NCBI GenBank assembly: GCA_022496805.1
Contig: CM040085.1
Location: 14,289,811-14,353,810, forward strand
From: Pohlia nutans
Lineage: Eukaryota; Streptophyta; Bryopsida; Bryales; Mniaceae
Length of the DNA stretch: 64,000 bases
Reading direction: 5' to 3'
The notes under the pieces were generated by a model, which worked only from the letters and a program-made list of their open reading frames with translations, ran no database searches and had not been told where the DNA came from. Shown piece after piece: positions 10,851-27,959 of this stretch. A program made the position numbers and the translations under genes. Position 1 is the stretch's first letter. Each line of letters starts with the position of its first letter.

Positions 10851-12353
10851 CACAGGGAATCCAATTCAGTTGAGTTGAACTTAGCCAGTTGAGATTTTCA
10901 ACTATCAGTTGAAAGTTTTCAACTGAACTGGAGGCCGCACATGCAGTTTAGTTTAATCAATCCAGTAGAAAATTTTCAACCCAAGTTTGAGTGTTTTTCA
11001 ACTGTAGGCCGCACAAGAAATCCAGTTGAAAATAAAGTGATGGATGAGAATTCATAATTCATCAATGCACCTTTTAATTTTTCATTCATGAAGATCATTT
11101 AATTGCACTTATTAATTAGTGTATGAACCTATGCCATCTTACTTTTAAATTTGTACTTAATTGAATAAATTATTTGAAAGCCATATTCAAGTGAATAAAA
11201 ATGCATTGTTATAATTTGGCATATATTCATTATTTTGGAATATAATGATATGTTTTAAAACAAATTAGGCTTTTTTTGAAACTATGAGGTGAAAGTTTTC
11301 AACATAAATTTGTAAAGCTTAATATGAGCTTCCAAAATGAAGTACTTGACTTTAGGGTAAAAGCTTGATATGTGTACTTGACTTCCTAGACTCACCGCAC
11401 TGTAGAAAAATGTTATTCTGGAAATGAAAAAAACATTATAAAATAAGGCGGTATTGTAGATAAGATTTTAGTACGCAACAATCAATCATGTGTTGTATAG
11501 GTCAAATTTAAAAATTGAATTTTTTCCTAATTTAACTAACTTAGCACTTGGTGACATTGTAGTAATGAAGGAACTATTTATTTAAGTTTTTCTATTAAAA
11601 AGTAGCCATAAACTTCATTAGTATCCCAAAACTCATTCCTTTACCGTCAAAATATTCATTCATGTTAACATATTTTTATTCAATTTCATTCAAATACTAA
11701 GCAAATTTTCTTTCAATTATGACGTTTTCATCAAAAATCTACATGAATGTGCAACTTTTGTTTGTTTAGTTTGTGCCACTTGTTTAAAAAAACACATTTT
11801 ATTTTAAAAAAAATTTAAAATTTCAATTCCCATTAAATACACATATATATGTAATTTTAAATATATATACATAAATACTTAATAATAATATAAATACTTA
11901 AATTTTTAAATAATTGAAATACTTGAAATGTACAGCACCTTACCTGTTTTCAATGAAATGAAAACATAGTAGAGCACCTTACATATTTTCAGTGTTCAGC
12001 ACAACCCCCCCCAAAAAAAAAAAAAAAAAAAAAACAATTATATATTATTTATTAAACTAGATTATTTATAAACGGAGCATTTTCCGTAAGCGTGGAGCGA
12101 AATCATCCAAAAACTTCACTCAACGGTGGGGGGGAGCACCGTTGAGTTTCGTAGTGTTAATTTCAACCGTGGTGTGGGGGACCACAGTGGAGAAATTTTC
12201 TCACGTGGGGGGACCACGGTGGAGAAATTTTCTCACATGGGGGGACCACGGTTGAGAACTTTTCTCCCAGTTCAACTGGGCCTCCCTGTGCGGCCTCCGG
12301 TTGAAATCAATCTCAACCGGAAAGCGCCCAATTTTCAACTAAACGGCCCTGTG
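10851..12353. mobile_element. Candidate hAT-like element, ~1.5 kb
   Basis: Left end CACAGGGAATCC next to a G run, right end GGCCCTGTG. The flanking ~100-bp regions are rich in CAACTGAA/TCAACTGG and GGCCGCAC words in inverted orientation, as in hAT subterminal motifs. No 8-bp duplication is clear, so this is tentative. The interior is AT-rich with no transposase. Confidence 0.45.
12172..12270 (+). repeat. 32-bp minisatellite, three copies
   Basis: Copies of GGGGGACCACGGTGGAGAAA followed by TTTTCTCACRTGG, with ACCAC at 12181, 12213 and 12245. It opens a 176-codon frame that is not a real gene. Confidence 0.85.
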
Positions 12354-13243
12354 CCCTCGTTTGGCAGAGTGATGATCGTCTCACTAAAAGGAAGGCTAAA
12401 TCTCAGTGTAAAGGACGAAAAAAAAACAAGAGCCAGCAGGGATTCTTGGAGGAAAAGGAATCAGTCAAGCACCTCTCACTTCTGTATGATTCCCCAATTG
12501 TCTCAGGGTACCAAAACCTCTGCAGCAGAATTTCTTCTGATTGCTTCAAAAACCAAAGGAGAAAAAATCATGGTAAAAAGCGCACCGCTATGTAAAGTGC
12601 GCTCAGTTGTCGACATAAAGACCCCACAATTTAGAGATATAACTAATCCAAACTAAAAATTGAAACGGCTTGACAACATGAGTAGCAAAAAGAGGACATA
12701 CACAAAATGAAGCAACAAGCATTCAAAAGAGTAGAACCTTTACAGAGCTTCCGAATGGATTCCATTTTGGCAAGGTGATAAACCTCACATGGTTTGTTTC
12801 AGACAATGAGGAACCAGTGTACTAACGGCCCTTCCGCCCCCCAGTCAATAGCAGTACGTGAATGCAAAGCATAGTCTTTCAACCCCTAATACGGTATCTA
12901 CGGTCGGTCGGAACAAAGCTATTAAGCTCTCCTCTGGACCAGACCTACGGCATCAAGTTTGTTTGAAGAAGATGTCGTTCAAAAAAATGGGGCTAAATTC
13001 TTGCTCCGAAGTATACTCACAGAAGTATGACTAGCTGCCAGGATAACCTGGGAACCCTCAAATCTATGAGTACCTAAGGGATAGGATAAGAGAAATTATA
13101 CACAGGCGATAGTAAACCATGTGCTCCCAGAGAAACTTGTACCTCAAAACATTGGTGAAGTACTGTACAGAGCCCTAACAACAGCACTAGACTTTCATCA
13201 ACACGGCCTAAACGTCACAACATATAGTGAGTTTATATTATCG
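12354..13243 (-). other. Hexokinase 3' flank and probable 3' UTR
   Basis: No further exon is visible after the hexokinase stop at 13246-13244. The base composition is more balanced than in the spacers, consistent with a 3' UTR. No clear poly(A) signal was chosen. Confidence 0.5.
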
Positions 13244-18450
<5,207 letters not shown>

Positions 18451-19059
18451 CGCGCTTGATCACTCCCAACGTCCACTAAAAAAATAAAAAAAATAAAAAC
18501 CCGATCGATCCTCACCAAACTGGATCCTCACTCTGTTTCTACAAATTTCGATTTCTCAGCGGTTCCTGCACCAAATTTCGTGAGTCCAAATCGACGATCG
18601 CCTTCCACACCTCGCCTTCAAAGCATGCGCCATATCAAATCGCCTCCCGCATTGCAATGCATCGATCTCCTCTACAATTTTTGGTTGGCAAGCTTGGAGC
18701 GCGAAAGAATGAGAAGGAAGACCGCAGGCAGCCAAAGCTCATGACAACAAGTGCGTCTCGGTATAGTGAAGCCGACGCTCCTTTCATCCACCTGATGAAT
18801 GTCGTCCTGTGGGATGAATGTCGTTCGTTGGGACGCTGCCCGAAGCCAGATGGCGACCGGAGGCGGGGCGGACTAGCGGCCACATGGATTGTCTCGTTAC
18901 CTAATTCGGACGGGCAGGGGCGAAATTTTTTTTTCATAAGAACATGGCGGACACGGCTAAACTTCAGTTACGATCTTATCTACAGTCGGTTGGAACACTC
19001 TGTTGTCTACAAATAACTTTCAAACTGTAATATTCTTACCTCCAAAGTCAAATAATCTA
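18451..19059. promoter_or_regulatory. Hexokinase upstream region
   Basis: Contains the presumed hexokinase promoter and 5' UTR, including AAAAATAAAA runs and a short repeat GATGAATGTCGT at ~18795-18825. A 119-codon plus-strand frame (18657-19016) has no recognisable content. No TATA box could be fixed with confidence. Confidence 0.45.
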
Positions 19060-19241
19060 CTAAAGGGTAGTTCCTTTATGTGGACTTTCATTTGTTTAGA
19101 TTTATTTCTTTTTTATCCGCTAGTTCTTCATTGATTCTAGTGATAAAAAATGTTGGTCCCGTTTGAATTCTATCAATCACTATATGATTGATTGAATTTG
19201 TCATTTTAAAACCATGGATTGTAGGTTTTTTTAGGGGTTAA
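19060..19241 (+). mobile_element. Family C TTAA element, left-truncated
   Basis: Right end TTTTTTAGGGGTTAA with the family C interior before it (TCATTTTAAAACCATGGATT). The left TTAACCCC end is missing. Confidence 0.6.
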
Positions 19242-19394
19242 GATCTTTTTCTGTAAGTGTCTGCACTTTACTCGTAATTTTCCTTTTATCTATCAATGTA
19301 TAAGAGACTAAAATGTTTTAAGATTAGCAATTATGTACACGCATAATTGCCACTAATAGAAATTGAGTATATTAAATATTAAATATCTTTAATG

Positions 19395-19520
19395 GATCTT
19401 ATTAGCAAATGAAAAAGGAATTCTAACGCACTTTAGCATGAATTATTTGGACACCGTATCAATAAGTTACAAATTTTCAAAGTCTTGCTTATAGCGGTGT
19501 ATCCAAAACCGACCCTAGGC
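19395..19520. repeat. Diverged fragment of element H
   Basis: Shares CACTTTAGCATGAATTATTT and the following ACACCGTAT...ATAAGTTAC...TTTTCAAAGT with the H copies at 8950 and 38114. No ends preserved. Confidence 0.55.
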
Positions 19521-19765
19521 TCTTATAAGCTTTCACGTTCTAATTGTATACTCTTGTGTAATCAATATCTTGGTTTTAGTGAACATTTCTTCTGGATTCA
19601 AATGCAAGAATCACGTTTTGAGCTAGGATCCATTATGGATGTACATATCTTATAACATTGCCACAATTTTAGCAGTCTAGCCTATACAAAATTGTTTGTG
19701 GGTAAAGCACTATTGGGTAAACCAACAGTAGTGTTCATTACCACAGTTTGAGCAACATTGCAAAC

Positions 19766-20212
19766 TTAACCCCTAAAGGACGATAAGGCCCCTACGCAGC
19801 TTTTGGAACTAGAAAATGAGGAAATTTGAGTTCTTGGGCTTTGAATTGTAGGATGAGCAACAATCAGACCCTAGCTCATTTTGAGAGCTGAATCCGTTGA
19901 TACCTCCTGATTGGAAATTCATAAAATATGCGATTTTTAGTGATTATTTTCAGTTACAAGGAGGCTATCTAAGCGTCACTTCAGACTTCATATCTTCCTT
20001 CTCACACCTTCAAATTACGTGAAATTTTTTACACACGTTAAAATAATGATCTCTATGTACAGTAAAAATTTCAAATTTTTTGGAGCACTTTTGAACAATC
20101 CGAGTTCAGCATATGTACAAAATACCCCGAACAAGTTCCATCGATCTTTTCAACGGTGGAATTTTCTCAAAATTTATTGATCCTTTTTTCATACAAAATG
20201 ATGATTTTATAC
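19766..20212 (+). mobile_element. TTAA-element left part inserted in U1, right end lost
   Basis: Begins TTAACCCCTAAAGGACG exactly where U2 reads AACTTAACATGAC. No TTTAGGGGTTAA follows; about 130 bp of U flank seen in U2 is missing too, so a deletion removed the right end plus flank. Confidence 0.65.
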
Positions 20213-20251
20213 ATCATTGACCTATTTGCAAAGTATAAATAACTTCAATAT

Positions 20252-20322
20252 TGAGTGACTAAGTAGGTGACTAAGGTGACTAAGGTGACTAAGTAGGTGA
20301 CTAAGGTGACTAAGTAGGTGTT
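20252..20322 (+). repeat. GTGACTAAG minisatellite
   Basis: Repeats of GTGACTAAG, some with an extra TAG. U2 has only one short unit here (31973-31990), so the array expanded in this copy. Confidence 0.85.
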
Positions 20323-20875
20323 TGCATAACCATAAAAAAATAACTTGATCGGAAAGTCCAGTGGTTTTCAAAAAAAATTGAGACAAATAACAACCTTGTT
20401 TGTGAAGATACACACCTTTTTCTAAATGAATGACTAATTAAAGTTCCATGCATCAAATAAATTCCCAAAGTTGGTACTAGTATGTAATTTGTGCATTTCC
20501 ATAATTGGCACTAACACACAACTAAATTATCAAGATTTATCTTGAACACAACAACAATTATGTTAATATGGAAAGATTCATAGTGTTGGTTATAACATCA
20601 CATACACCCACCTATATGCAACTAACCAAAACGTTTGTACTTGCATAATAGGGCATAATCTATTAAAAAAACTCAAAAAAAATATTGAAGAAACCCTAAA
20701 CCAATTTTTTGGAAGCACTAGCCTATAGTTGGAGGAAGTAGTGGATTAAATTTGGTGATAGAATACAATACGTAAGTGCTATTTTGTAAGGTGTAAAAAA
20801 ATAGACTCTCAATTGTGTCTTTTTATAGGGAATTTGGAAGCCTTGTGCAACAAAACTCGAGCTATATAGGATGTG

Positions 20876-21868
20876 CAGTGGGGTGACGATAAAAATGGCA
20901 TTTTTGAATTCACAGTAAAACCATTTCACTGCTGCCAACTTTGACAGCCTCCCGAGGGCTGAAAAATTGGTATTTTACCACGAAATTATTTTCACAAAAT
21001 TATCTCTAAATTCATAACATTTGTACCAAATTCTAATGCCAAAAGATTTACCAAAAATAATTTATTAAAAATCCACCAACATGTGTAGCTATGAAATGGT
21101 TTCCATCATTGTTTCCCACAACTACACATGTTGGTAGATTGTGGATATCTTTTTTTGTATATATCTTTTGACCTTCAAATTTGACACACATGTTATTAGT
21201 TCAAAGAAAGTCTTGTGAAAAAAATTCATGGTAAATAAAGAACAATTCAGCCCTTAGGAGGGTGTCAAAGTTGGCAATAGTGAAATGGTTTCTCATAGCT
21301 ACACATGTTGGTAAATTTTGAATATCTTTTTATATATGACTTTTTTGAGATTAAAATTTATCACCCATGTTATTAATATAGAAATCATTATGCAAAAGAA
21401 ATTTTGTAGTAAATAAACAATTTTTCAGCCCTTGAAAGGGTGTCAAAATTGGCAGTAGTGAAATGGTTTCCAAGATTGTTTCTCAAAACAACACATGTTG
21501 GTAGAATGTGAATATCGTTTTTTTTTTTAATCTTTTGGCCTTAAAATTTTGAAAATATGTTATTATCATAGAGAAATTTTTGTTCCAAAACTTTCATGGC
21601 AAAAAAGAAATAATTTAGTCCTTGGAAGGCTGCTAGAGTTGGCAGCAGTGAAACAAAATTCACAACTACACATGTTGGTAGATTTTTTGGTGGATTTTTA
21701 GGCATTCAAATTTGGTACACATGTTATTCACTTAGAGATGATCTTGTAAAAAAAAGTTTTGTGGTAAAATACCAATTTTTTACCCCTTGAGAGGCTGTCA
21801 AAGTTGGCAAATGTGAAATTTCTTTCATTGCAACAATCAAAAACGCCATTTTGATTGTCACCCCATTG
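20876..21868. mobile_element. Foldback element, 993 bp, with ~180-bp tandem units
   Basis: Termini CAGTGGGGTGAC and GTCACCCCATTG, continuing as a long (~200 bp) imperfect inverted repeat. U2 has the uninterrupted sequence GGATGTACAAGG, which implies TA at the insertion point (TG on the left here, TA on the right). The interior holds about four tandem units with ACACATGTTGGTA at 21123, 21303, 21490 and 21667, each with a GTTGGCA..AGTGAAA block. Tc1/mariner-like by TIR start and TA target; no transposase. Confidence 0.8.
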
Positions 21869-23098
21869 TACAAGGAATATTAACTACATCGATTGCTTTA
21901 GAGTTGAGCACATTTTGATTCCTATTAACCTTCGGCAACTGGAAGTAATTACCTTTACTAATTAATATTCATAAGTTGCCTATTTTGGTCCACCCTAACT
22001 TACTTCTACCCATATGCCTTAAAGCTGGTACATAAATTTCTTACTTGTGAGCAATGTAAAATCTTCTTTGTTGTAATCCTTACAAAACTTCAAAAAACTT
22101 CTTTGTTGTAAACCTCCTTACATTAATCACCACCATTTTCATACCTACGTAGTTAATAATTTTTGAGATTCAAGGTCTTTATTTGAAATGTTTTCAAGAA
22201 ATTTAGCATTTCACTGTTCTGTAACTTCACTTATTTCTTCAATTTACTACTTACTATGGCACCTTACTATCAATTCCCAACATATGATTTGAGAGTATCC
22301 AATCACATTTTAGTTGCATCTTTTAAGGGCCAAGATGTTGTTTGTCAACGACAAGGTTGGTCTCTCTTTCAGATTGTAACGCTTGGTCGGGCCCTTGGTG
22401 ATCACTCCACGATGTCAAGCCTGGATAAGAGTGATGAACAGGTACAAACATAGTGCCACTTCCTTGTCATGTACGTAGTGAGAAATGTATGACGTGTAGC
22501 ATAATGCACTTCATTGATCAAGATAAGATAACTATCCATGGAGACTTGAACCAAAATGACACATTGTTTTTACATTTGTTATATGGAGTGAACTAATGAG
22601 GGAATTGCACTTGTGCTCAAGGGTCATAAATTGCAACACTTGCGCTCAAAGGTCAAATTACATTGTTTCAAATGCATGGAGTGCGTGTACACTATGTGCA
22701 CAAGTCTAAATGCACCCCATACAAATTGCACCATTTTATAATAACATTTGTGGGAATAAAGTCACTAAAAATACACTCTGGTGGAATGAAATGTTGGTAG
22801 AATATCATAGGTGTTAGTCTTGTAAGGCACTATTTATTATATAAAAAAAAAGAGTGGATAAGTATGGTAAAACAAAAGTATTTCACTTACGTGCTAATTG
22901 TAATCGTGAACAATAGGCATGGACAACAGGCATGAGCTTTCGTGCATTTTGATTCTTATGGATTGGGTTCCAAGTTGTGTTCACTTGGAGGGTTTTCATT
23001 TCTTAAAAACAAAAAGAAAGTTGCTATGTATGGTATAAAATGTCATTGACTACACTATTTTATCTCATCAGTGACGGTGAAAAATAAGATAGGTGACT

Positions 23099-23674
23099 TT
23101 AACTCCTAAATGCCCACAATTCTTTCCAGATTGGGTAGTTTTGCAAAGATCCATTATAAAATGAAACTAAGGGGGATATTTTAAACTTGATGTATAATAA
23201 AAGTTGTACATTGAGAATTTTAAATTCTATCCATGCAGTTAGATCTATGATTACTATCACCAATATTTTTGTATAAATTTTGAAACTTAAAATTTAAAAA
23301 TATTTTTTAATTCGATTACGGACAAGATATTGACAATTCGTAGATGAAAATTGTTATGGTGGGTTCAAATGTAATACTCTAAGTGTTGTGATTTTTGGAG
23401 ATTTTTTGGTTGCTTACGCCTATGAGTTAACTTTTTCAAAAGCACTTTTGAATTAAGATTTTAGAAATTTTTGGTAAATCAATGCAACATGAAATGAGGC
23501 ATAAAAATTTCACAAATCATCCCCTTTCTAATCGGATCACACATGCATGAAGCTAACTTCCCATAAAATCTATAGTTAAAAATCCACACTACAAAAAGTG
23601 CATAATGGATAAGAAAATATGGATGAAATTTGTACATAGTCCAAAAAATGGACGCCTGGGCAGTTAGGGGTTAA
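23099..23674 (+). mobile_element. Family A TTAA element, copy 2, 576 bp
   Basis: Ends TTAACTCCTAAATGCCC and GGGCAGTTAGGGGTTAA; interior as in copy 1. Confidence 0.88.
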
Positions 23675-24000
23675 TTCACTTATTTGTTAAAAATTAGCAA
23701 CATTGAAAATCAATTTATATTGTATCTCAAAGCAACAAACAGTTTTTTTTAACAAGTGTTTTTTTTAATAGTATAAATTTGTAAAGACATTGGTTTCATA
23801 CATTAAAAGGTATGAAAACATAGAAGGGCTAACGTGAATGAAGAGCCTGTTAGGGGAAGTGCTACCAACTTGACCACCATGACATCAACGACAAATTGTC
23901 TTAGCACCCTTGATGCCCTCTTTTGAGAGCATACTCTAGTATGATAACACATACTAATTATATTTGATGAAAACTAATGTAGTGTAACAAACATTTCAAA

Positions 24001-24929
24001 TTAACCCTTAAATGTCAAGAGGGCCTGGGCGGGACACACCAAAAGGCATCTAAATTTTTGGAGAGAAAAGAAGAAAAAAAATATAAAATTTGAATTAAAT
24101 TAAAAACGGCTATGCTGGTCAGCCACTGCTACGGCACTCTTTCACTGCGGCACTTTTTTAACCCCTAAAACCCCGAGGGGTATTGGACAAAACATAGATG
24201 TGTTATAATATGTGCCTTCCATATGTTTGATGAAGTTTGGTTCAATAGACGAAATGTAGAGCATCATCTCTACAAATTATCTGTACGGTCAAACTTCCAA
24301 AAATAACTTTAAATCATTTGTTAATGAATTTAAAAGCATTAACCTTTGTAAATTTGTATAAATTATAATTTTCAATTTTAATGTTTAAAATTTAGTACAA
24401 TTGGTTAAAGTTGGGTTATGTATTGTAAACTTCAAAAAGCAAAAGAAATGATGGAGGGAACATCATTACTTTCCCCAAATAGCAAATTTTATAACACTAA
24501 GACAATGTTGAGGTGATCGACTTTGAAAAATTCTCCCGGGTGGAGTTTAACTCGGATTGCCATAATTCAAATTGCGTTGGAAAGTAGACTTGATCTAGTA
24601 TTTTAAAATATTTTTTAATTTTTCAAAAAGTTATTTTTTTGTTCCGGGCAGCCCGTGAGATTCGGGCAGCGACTAGAAAATGGTCGTTTGAGCATTTAGG
24701 GGTTAAAACGGCCTAAGGTGACCAACCTCAACTCTTGTTCAAATCGATTACTTTGATTGCTTGTGGATGATTCCACAATCTCCCAAATGAGGAGCAAGTC
24801 GAGAATCTAACTCGCTTTTTTAGTAGCTTTCCAACGCACCAATCCTCGCTTGTTTTGGTTGAGGAAAACTTTTTTTAGATTGTTCTTTCTTAAAAAGCCA
24901 TGGGGCTTGCTTTGATGTTCAAGGGTTAA
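24001..24929 (+). mobile_element. Family D TTAA element, copy 3, interrupted by B2
   Basis: Ends TTAACCCTTAAATGTCAAG and TTTGATGTTCAAGGGTTAA. Without the insert it is about 384 bp, the same as the intact copy at 39698-40083 (shared GAGGGCCTGGGCGGG, CCACAATCTCCCAAATGAGG). Confidence 0.87.
24158..24706 (-). mobile_element. Family B TTAA element, copy 2, nested in D3
   Basis: 549 bp, inverted relative to B1, with TTAA at each end. The intact D copy reads CACTTTTCAAGAAACGACC at this point, so B2 entered a TTAA-like site there. Confidence 0.9.
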
Positions 24930-25258
24930 AAAAAATCAAAGCAAATTAAGTCCAATCCAGAACTGAAGAGGGTGACCCTAAAGCCACTTGGGTAATTGAC
25001 TATGCTTGGATAGCCAATTAATTGAAGAGGGAGGGTCAGTCAATGTTAGAGCACATTTGTAGGGCTGGGCCATACTGCCCCCAGTATCCCCCCATATTTG
25101 CTCACCTGGATAGATAGCCCTTTGAGTGTGAGTGCCGTGCCTTACAACTGAAGTCCTCAAGGGCTTAAAAATAGCAATATCAGAAATGGACATCAGAGTA
25201 GGTGAGAGTTAGATCCTTCATGTCTCAAAATGAGATAAGTTACAGTCTGCCCTTCCTC

Positions 25259-25517
25259 CTGCAAAAAAATTCAGGCCTCCAAAAGGCAAACTGCCATGCA
25301 AAAAAATATAATAATAGTTCTAGTATTATTATTATTATTATTTAAAAAATTAAAAATCCGACGTGGCACCATTTCGGTCACATCAGACTAGATTTTTTTA
25401 ATATTTTTTTGTGAAACTTTATTAAAATTTAAAAAAAATTAAAATTTTATTATGTTATTATTTTGCATGGTAGTTTGGCTGAGTTAACGGCCTTTTGTAG
25501 GCCTGATTTTTTTTGCA
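25259..25517. mobile_element. Element J copy 2, uninterrupted, 259 bp
   Basis: Inverted ends TGCAAAAAAATTCAGGCCT and AGGCCTGATTTTTTTTGCA. It contains GAGTTAACGGCC, the empty site of the F1 insertion at 6327. Confidence 0.75.
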
Positions 25518-25676
25518 ATGCAGTTGTGCAACATTGATGTGTCAAAGAAACGCTTTGAAGAAGGAAATGCTACATGTGTACGAATGATTTAAAGATTTGT
25601 ACGGTAGATGATGGACTCACTTGTACACAAGCGGAGAAGTAAGAGAACCAAATGCAGATTCAACTACTATATTGTA

Positions 25677-25880
25677 CTACACCAATTATTGCCATTAGTG
25701 TGAGTCACAATAATTCAATATTTTCACAGTAATTTGAGTTTAGAACAAAATGTGACTCACACTAATTGAGAATTCTCAGAGTGAGTAGTGAGGATTGTGT
25801 AAAGTCTCACACTAATTGAGGATTGGTGGGAAATTTCACACTAATTTTGTGACTCACACTAATGGCAATAATCGGTGTAG
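25677..25880. mobile_element. Element S, 204-bp TA-flanked MITE
   Basis: Terminal inverted repeats of about 32 bp: left CTACACCAATTATTGCCATT, right the inverse with one mismatch near the end; TA on both sides. Internal short repeats CTCACACTAATTGAG. Stowaway/mariner-like by target. Confidence 0.8.
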
Positions 25881-25921
25881 TAACTAGTCAAAACCCGTAA
25901 AGCATAAGGTACACCAACCTA

Positions 25922-26665
25922 TTAACCTCTAAAGGACCGAGAAGTCCAAATTGGGCCTCATGTTGTTTTTAGTATTTTTGAATAGGTCCTATGTGGACTT
26001 CTTTTTGTCCAAATTTATTTGTCGTTTGACCAACACATGCAATGATTTTTACTGAATCCGATGATATAAAATTTGGTCTCATCTTAACTCTTAAACGTCA
26101 AAAAATCCCCAATGGCTTGTTTTGAGAGAATAATGAAGAAAAAAGTAGATTTTCTCAACCAAAATTGAAATGGATTGGTGCTTTGGAAAGGTGATGAAAA
26201 AGAAATGCTAAATTTAGAAAATATTTGGGAAATTGTACATTCCAAGGAAATTGGAAAGAAAATTCGTGAGGAGGGAGGGGAGGGAGTCGGGCAGCTTGAG
26301 ACCTTGATGTATACTAGAACTGGCAATGCATGCCAACGCTAATCAATAATGTTTTTTTTTTTTCAATTTTTTTAAAATCCAGAATTGAAGAGCTCACTAC
26401 GAAGCCGAAATCTTATTGAATTTTTTAATTTTTTTTTGGAGTGACACTGTTCACTCCATTCACTATTCATAGAGGATTTGAAGAATTATCATTGGTTATT
26501 CACGTTACTCAAAGGGTGACTATTGGGGGCAGTGAATAAAAATTATTCCTTTGGGATGCTCGTCCAAGACCCTCTTGACGTTTAAGGGTAAAATGTACTT
26601 TTCACAACACCATCAATTGAATTCGTTCATTTAAAACCAAGAATCCTTGGTTCTTTAGGGATTAA
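25922..26665 (+). mobile_element. Family C TTAA element, interrupted by D1
   Basis: Ends TTAACCTCTAAAGGACC and TTCTTTAGGGATTAA. Removing D1 leaves about 245 bp, close to the 235 bp of the intact copy. Confidence 0.85.
26094..26592 (-). mobile_element. Family D TTAA element, copy 1, nested in a C element
   Basis: Ends TTAACTCTTAAACGTCAA and TTGACGTTTAAGGGTAA (one T of the TTAA lost). Inverted relative to 39698. Its middle differs from the other D copies. Confidence 0.8.
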
Positions 26666-27125
26666 CCCCATGTTTCCAATTTTACTCTCATGTTTTGGTG
26701 ATGTACATTCCAAACCAAAAATGTCTATCGTTAGTACATGAGGACAAAATTGAAAATGTGGTAGTAATAGGTTGGTGTACCTTAATGGATAAGGCAAAAA
26801 TGCCCAATTCCATCCTTCAATCCATTCCCGCACTATAGACTTGTTGTAAAACCATCCTATAAATGCTTTTAAATCATCCCCAAATATAATTGTCATTGAA
26901 TTTTATACATTTTTGTTTTCTAACAAGTCAGTAAACAAGAGAGACACAAGCAAGCATCTTCCCTGGCATCTTCCAGAAAGATACTATTCCAAGTTAGAAT
27001 TGACGTAGGGCTTCATGCTGGGGGGTTGAGTGTTCCATGGAATTCTCTGCCCCTCCTCACATTGCCCATGATATGACCCATGGCTTCTTGCACTACACTC
27101 TTTAGATGCATTAGGCTCCTCCATG

Positions 27126-27757
27126 TTCACCCCTAAACGTCCTCACCCCTCTCCAAATTCTTTGCATCATAAAATGCAATACAGAGGGATGTTTTGAACT
27201 TGATGTATGAATAAAACTTGTACATTATAAATTTTAGATTCTATCCATATGGTTAGATTTGCGATTGCTATCCCCAATATTTTTGTATAAAATTTGAATT
27301 ATGAAATTGAAAACTCTTTTGTAATTCGATCCCGAATAAGATATTGACAATCTCTGGAAGAAATTTTTTGTGATGGTGTTGAAATGTAATATTGTAAGTG
27401 TAATGATTTTTGGAGATTTTTGGGTTGCTTCATTTTATGAGTTGACTTTTCTAAGAGCACTTTTACACTGAAATCTTCAAAATTTTGGGTGAATCACTAC
27501 AACATGAAATGAGGCATATATTTTTTTTAGAAACCATCCCCATTCTAATCAGATCACTTATTTCTAATCGGATCACTTTCTAATTGGATCTAATCGGATC
27601 ACTTAGATAAGTGATCACTAATCGGATCACTTATATAACTTCTCGTATAATATATAGTAAAAAATTCCATGCTGCAAAAAGTCAATGACGGATGAGAAAA
27701 TTGTATTTGATTCTGTCCATTGTTTACTTTCTAGATGGTTGGACGTTTAGGGGTTAA
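27126..27757 (+). mobile_element. Family A TTAA element, copy 3, 632 bp
   Basis: Left end TTCACCCCTAAACGTCC (TTAA mutated), right end GGACGTTTAGGGGTTAA. Longer than its relatives because of a local multiplication of the ATCGGATCACTT motif at ~27548-27630. The next 200 bp (27758-27959) look like a decayed element fragment. Confidence 0.87.
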
Positions 27758-27959
27758 TCCTTATACCTTTAACGTCCCCATTCAACACTGATTTTGAAGA
27801 TGTTTTATAAAATGTTTGATGAATAACAAAAATGGAGTTGATGTTCAAAGCTAAGTTATAAATGTCAATGTGAAGATCAAATCTATACGATTGGATTTAT
27901 CATATTTTTTTATTCATAAATTGTAATTAAATTTTCAAGATTTTTCTTTTGAAATTCAA

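Larger units (their letters stand above)
19590..23030 (+). repeat. Large dispersed repeat U, copy 1
   Basis: Collinear with 31645-33770: from GGATTCAAATG through TAGGATCCATTATGGATG to CACTTGGAGGGTTTTCATTT. This copy is longer because it holds a foldback element (20876-21868), a TTAA-element remnant (19766-20212) and an expanded minisatellite. No conserved protein domain; a 65-codon frame at 22256-22453 is unrecognised. The nature of U (a transposon or a duplicated segment) is unresolved. Confidence 0.8.

Noticed and set aside
12126..12656. 176-codon open frame on the plus strand
   Set aside because: Its first part translates a 32-bp minisatellite and the rest has no domain or splice structure; it spans the edge of a probable mobile element.
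18657..19016. 119-codon frame divergent from hexokinase
   Set aside because: No recognised domain; lies in the hexokinase promoter/5' UTR region.
20222..20413. His/Leu/Ser-repeat minus-strand frame
   Set aside because: Product of the GTGACTAAG minisatellite, absent from the second copy of the repeat.
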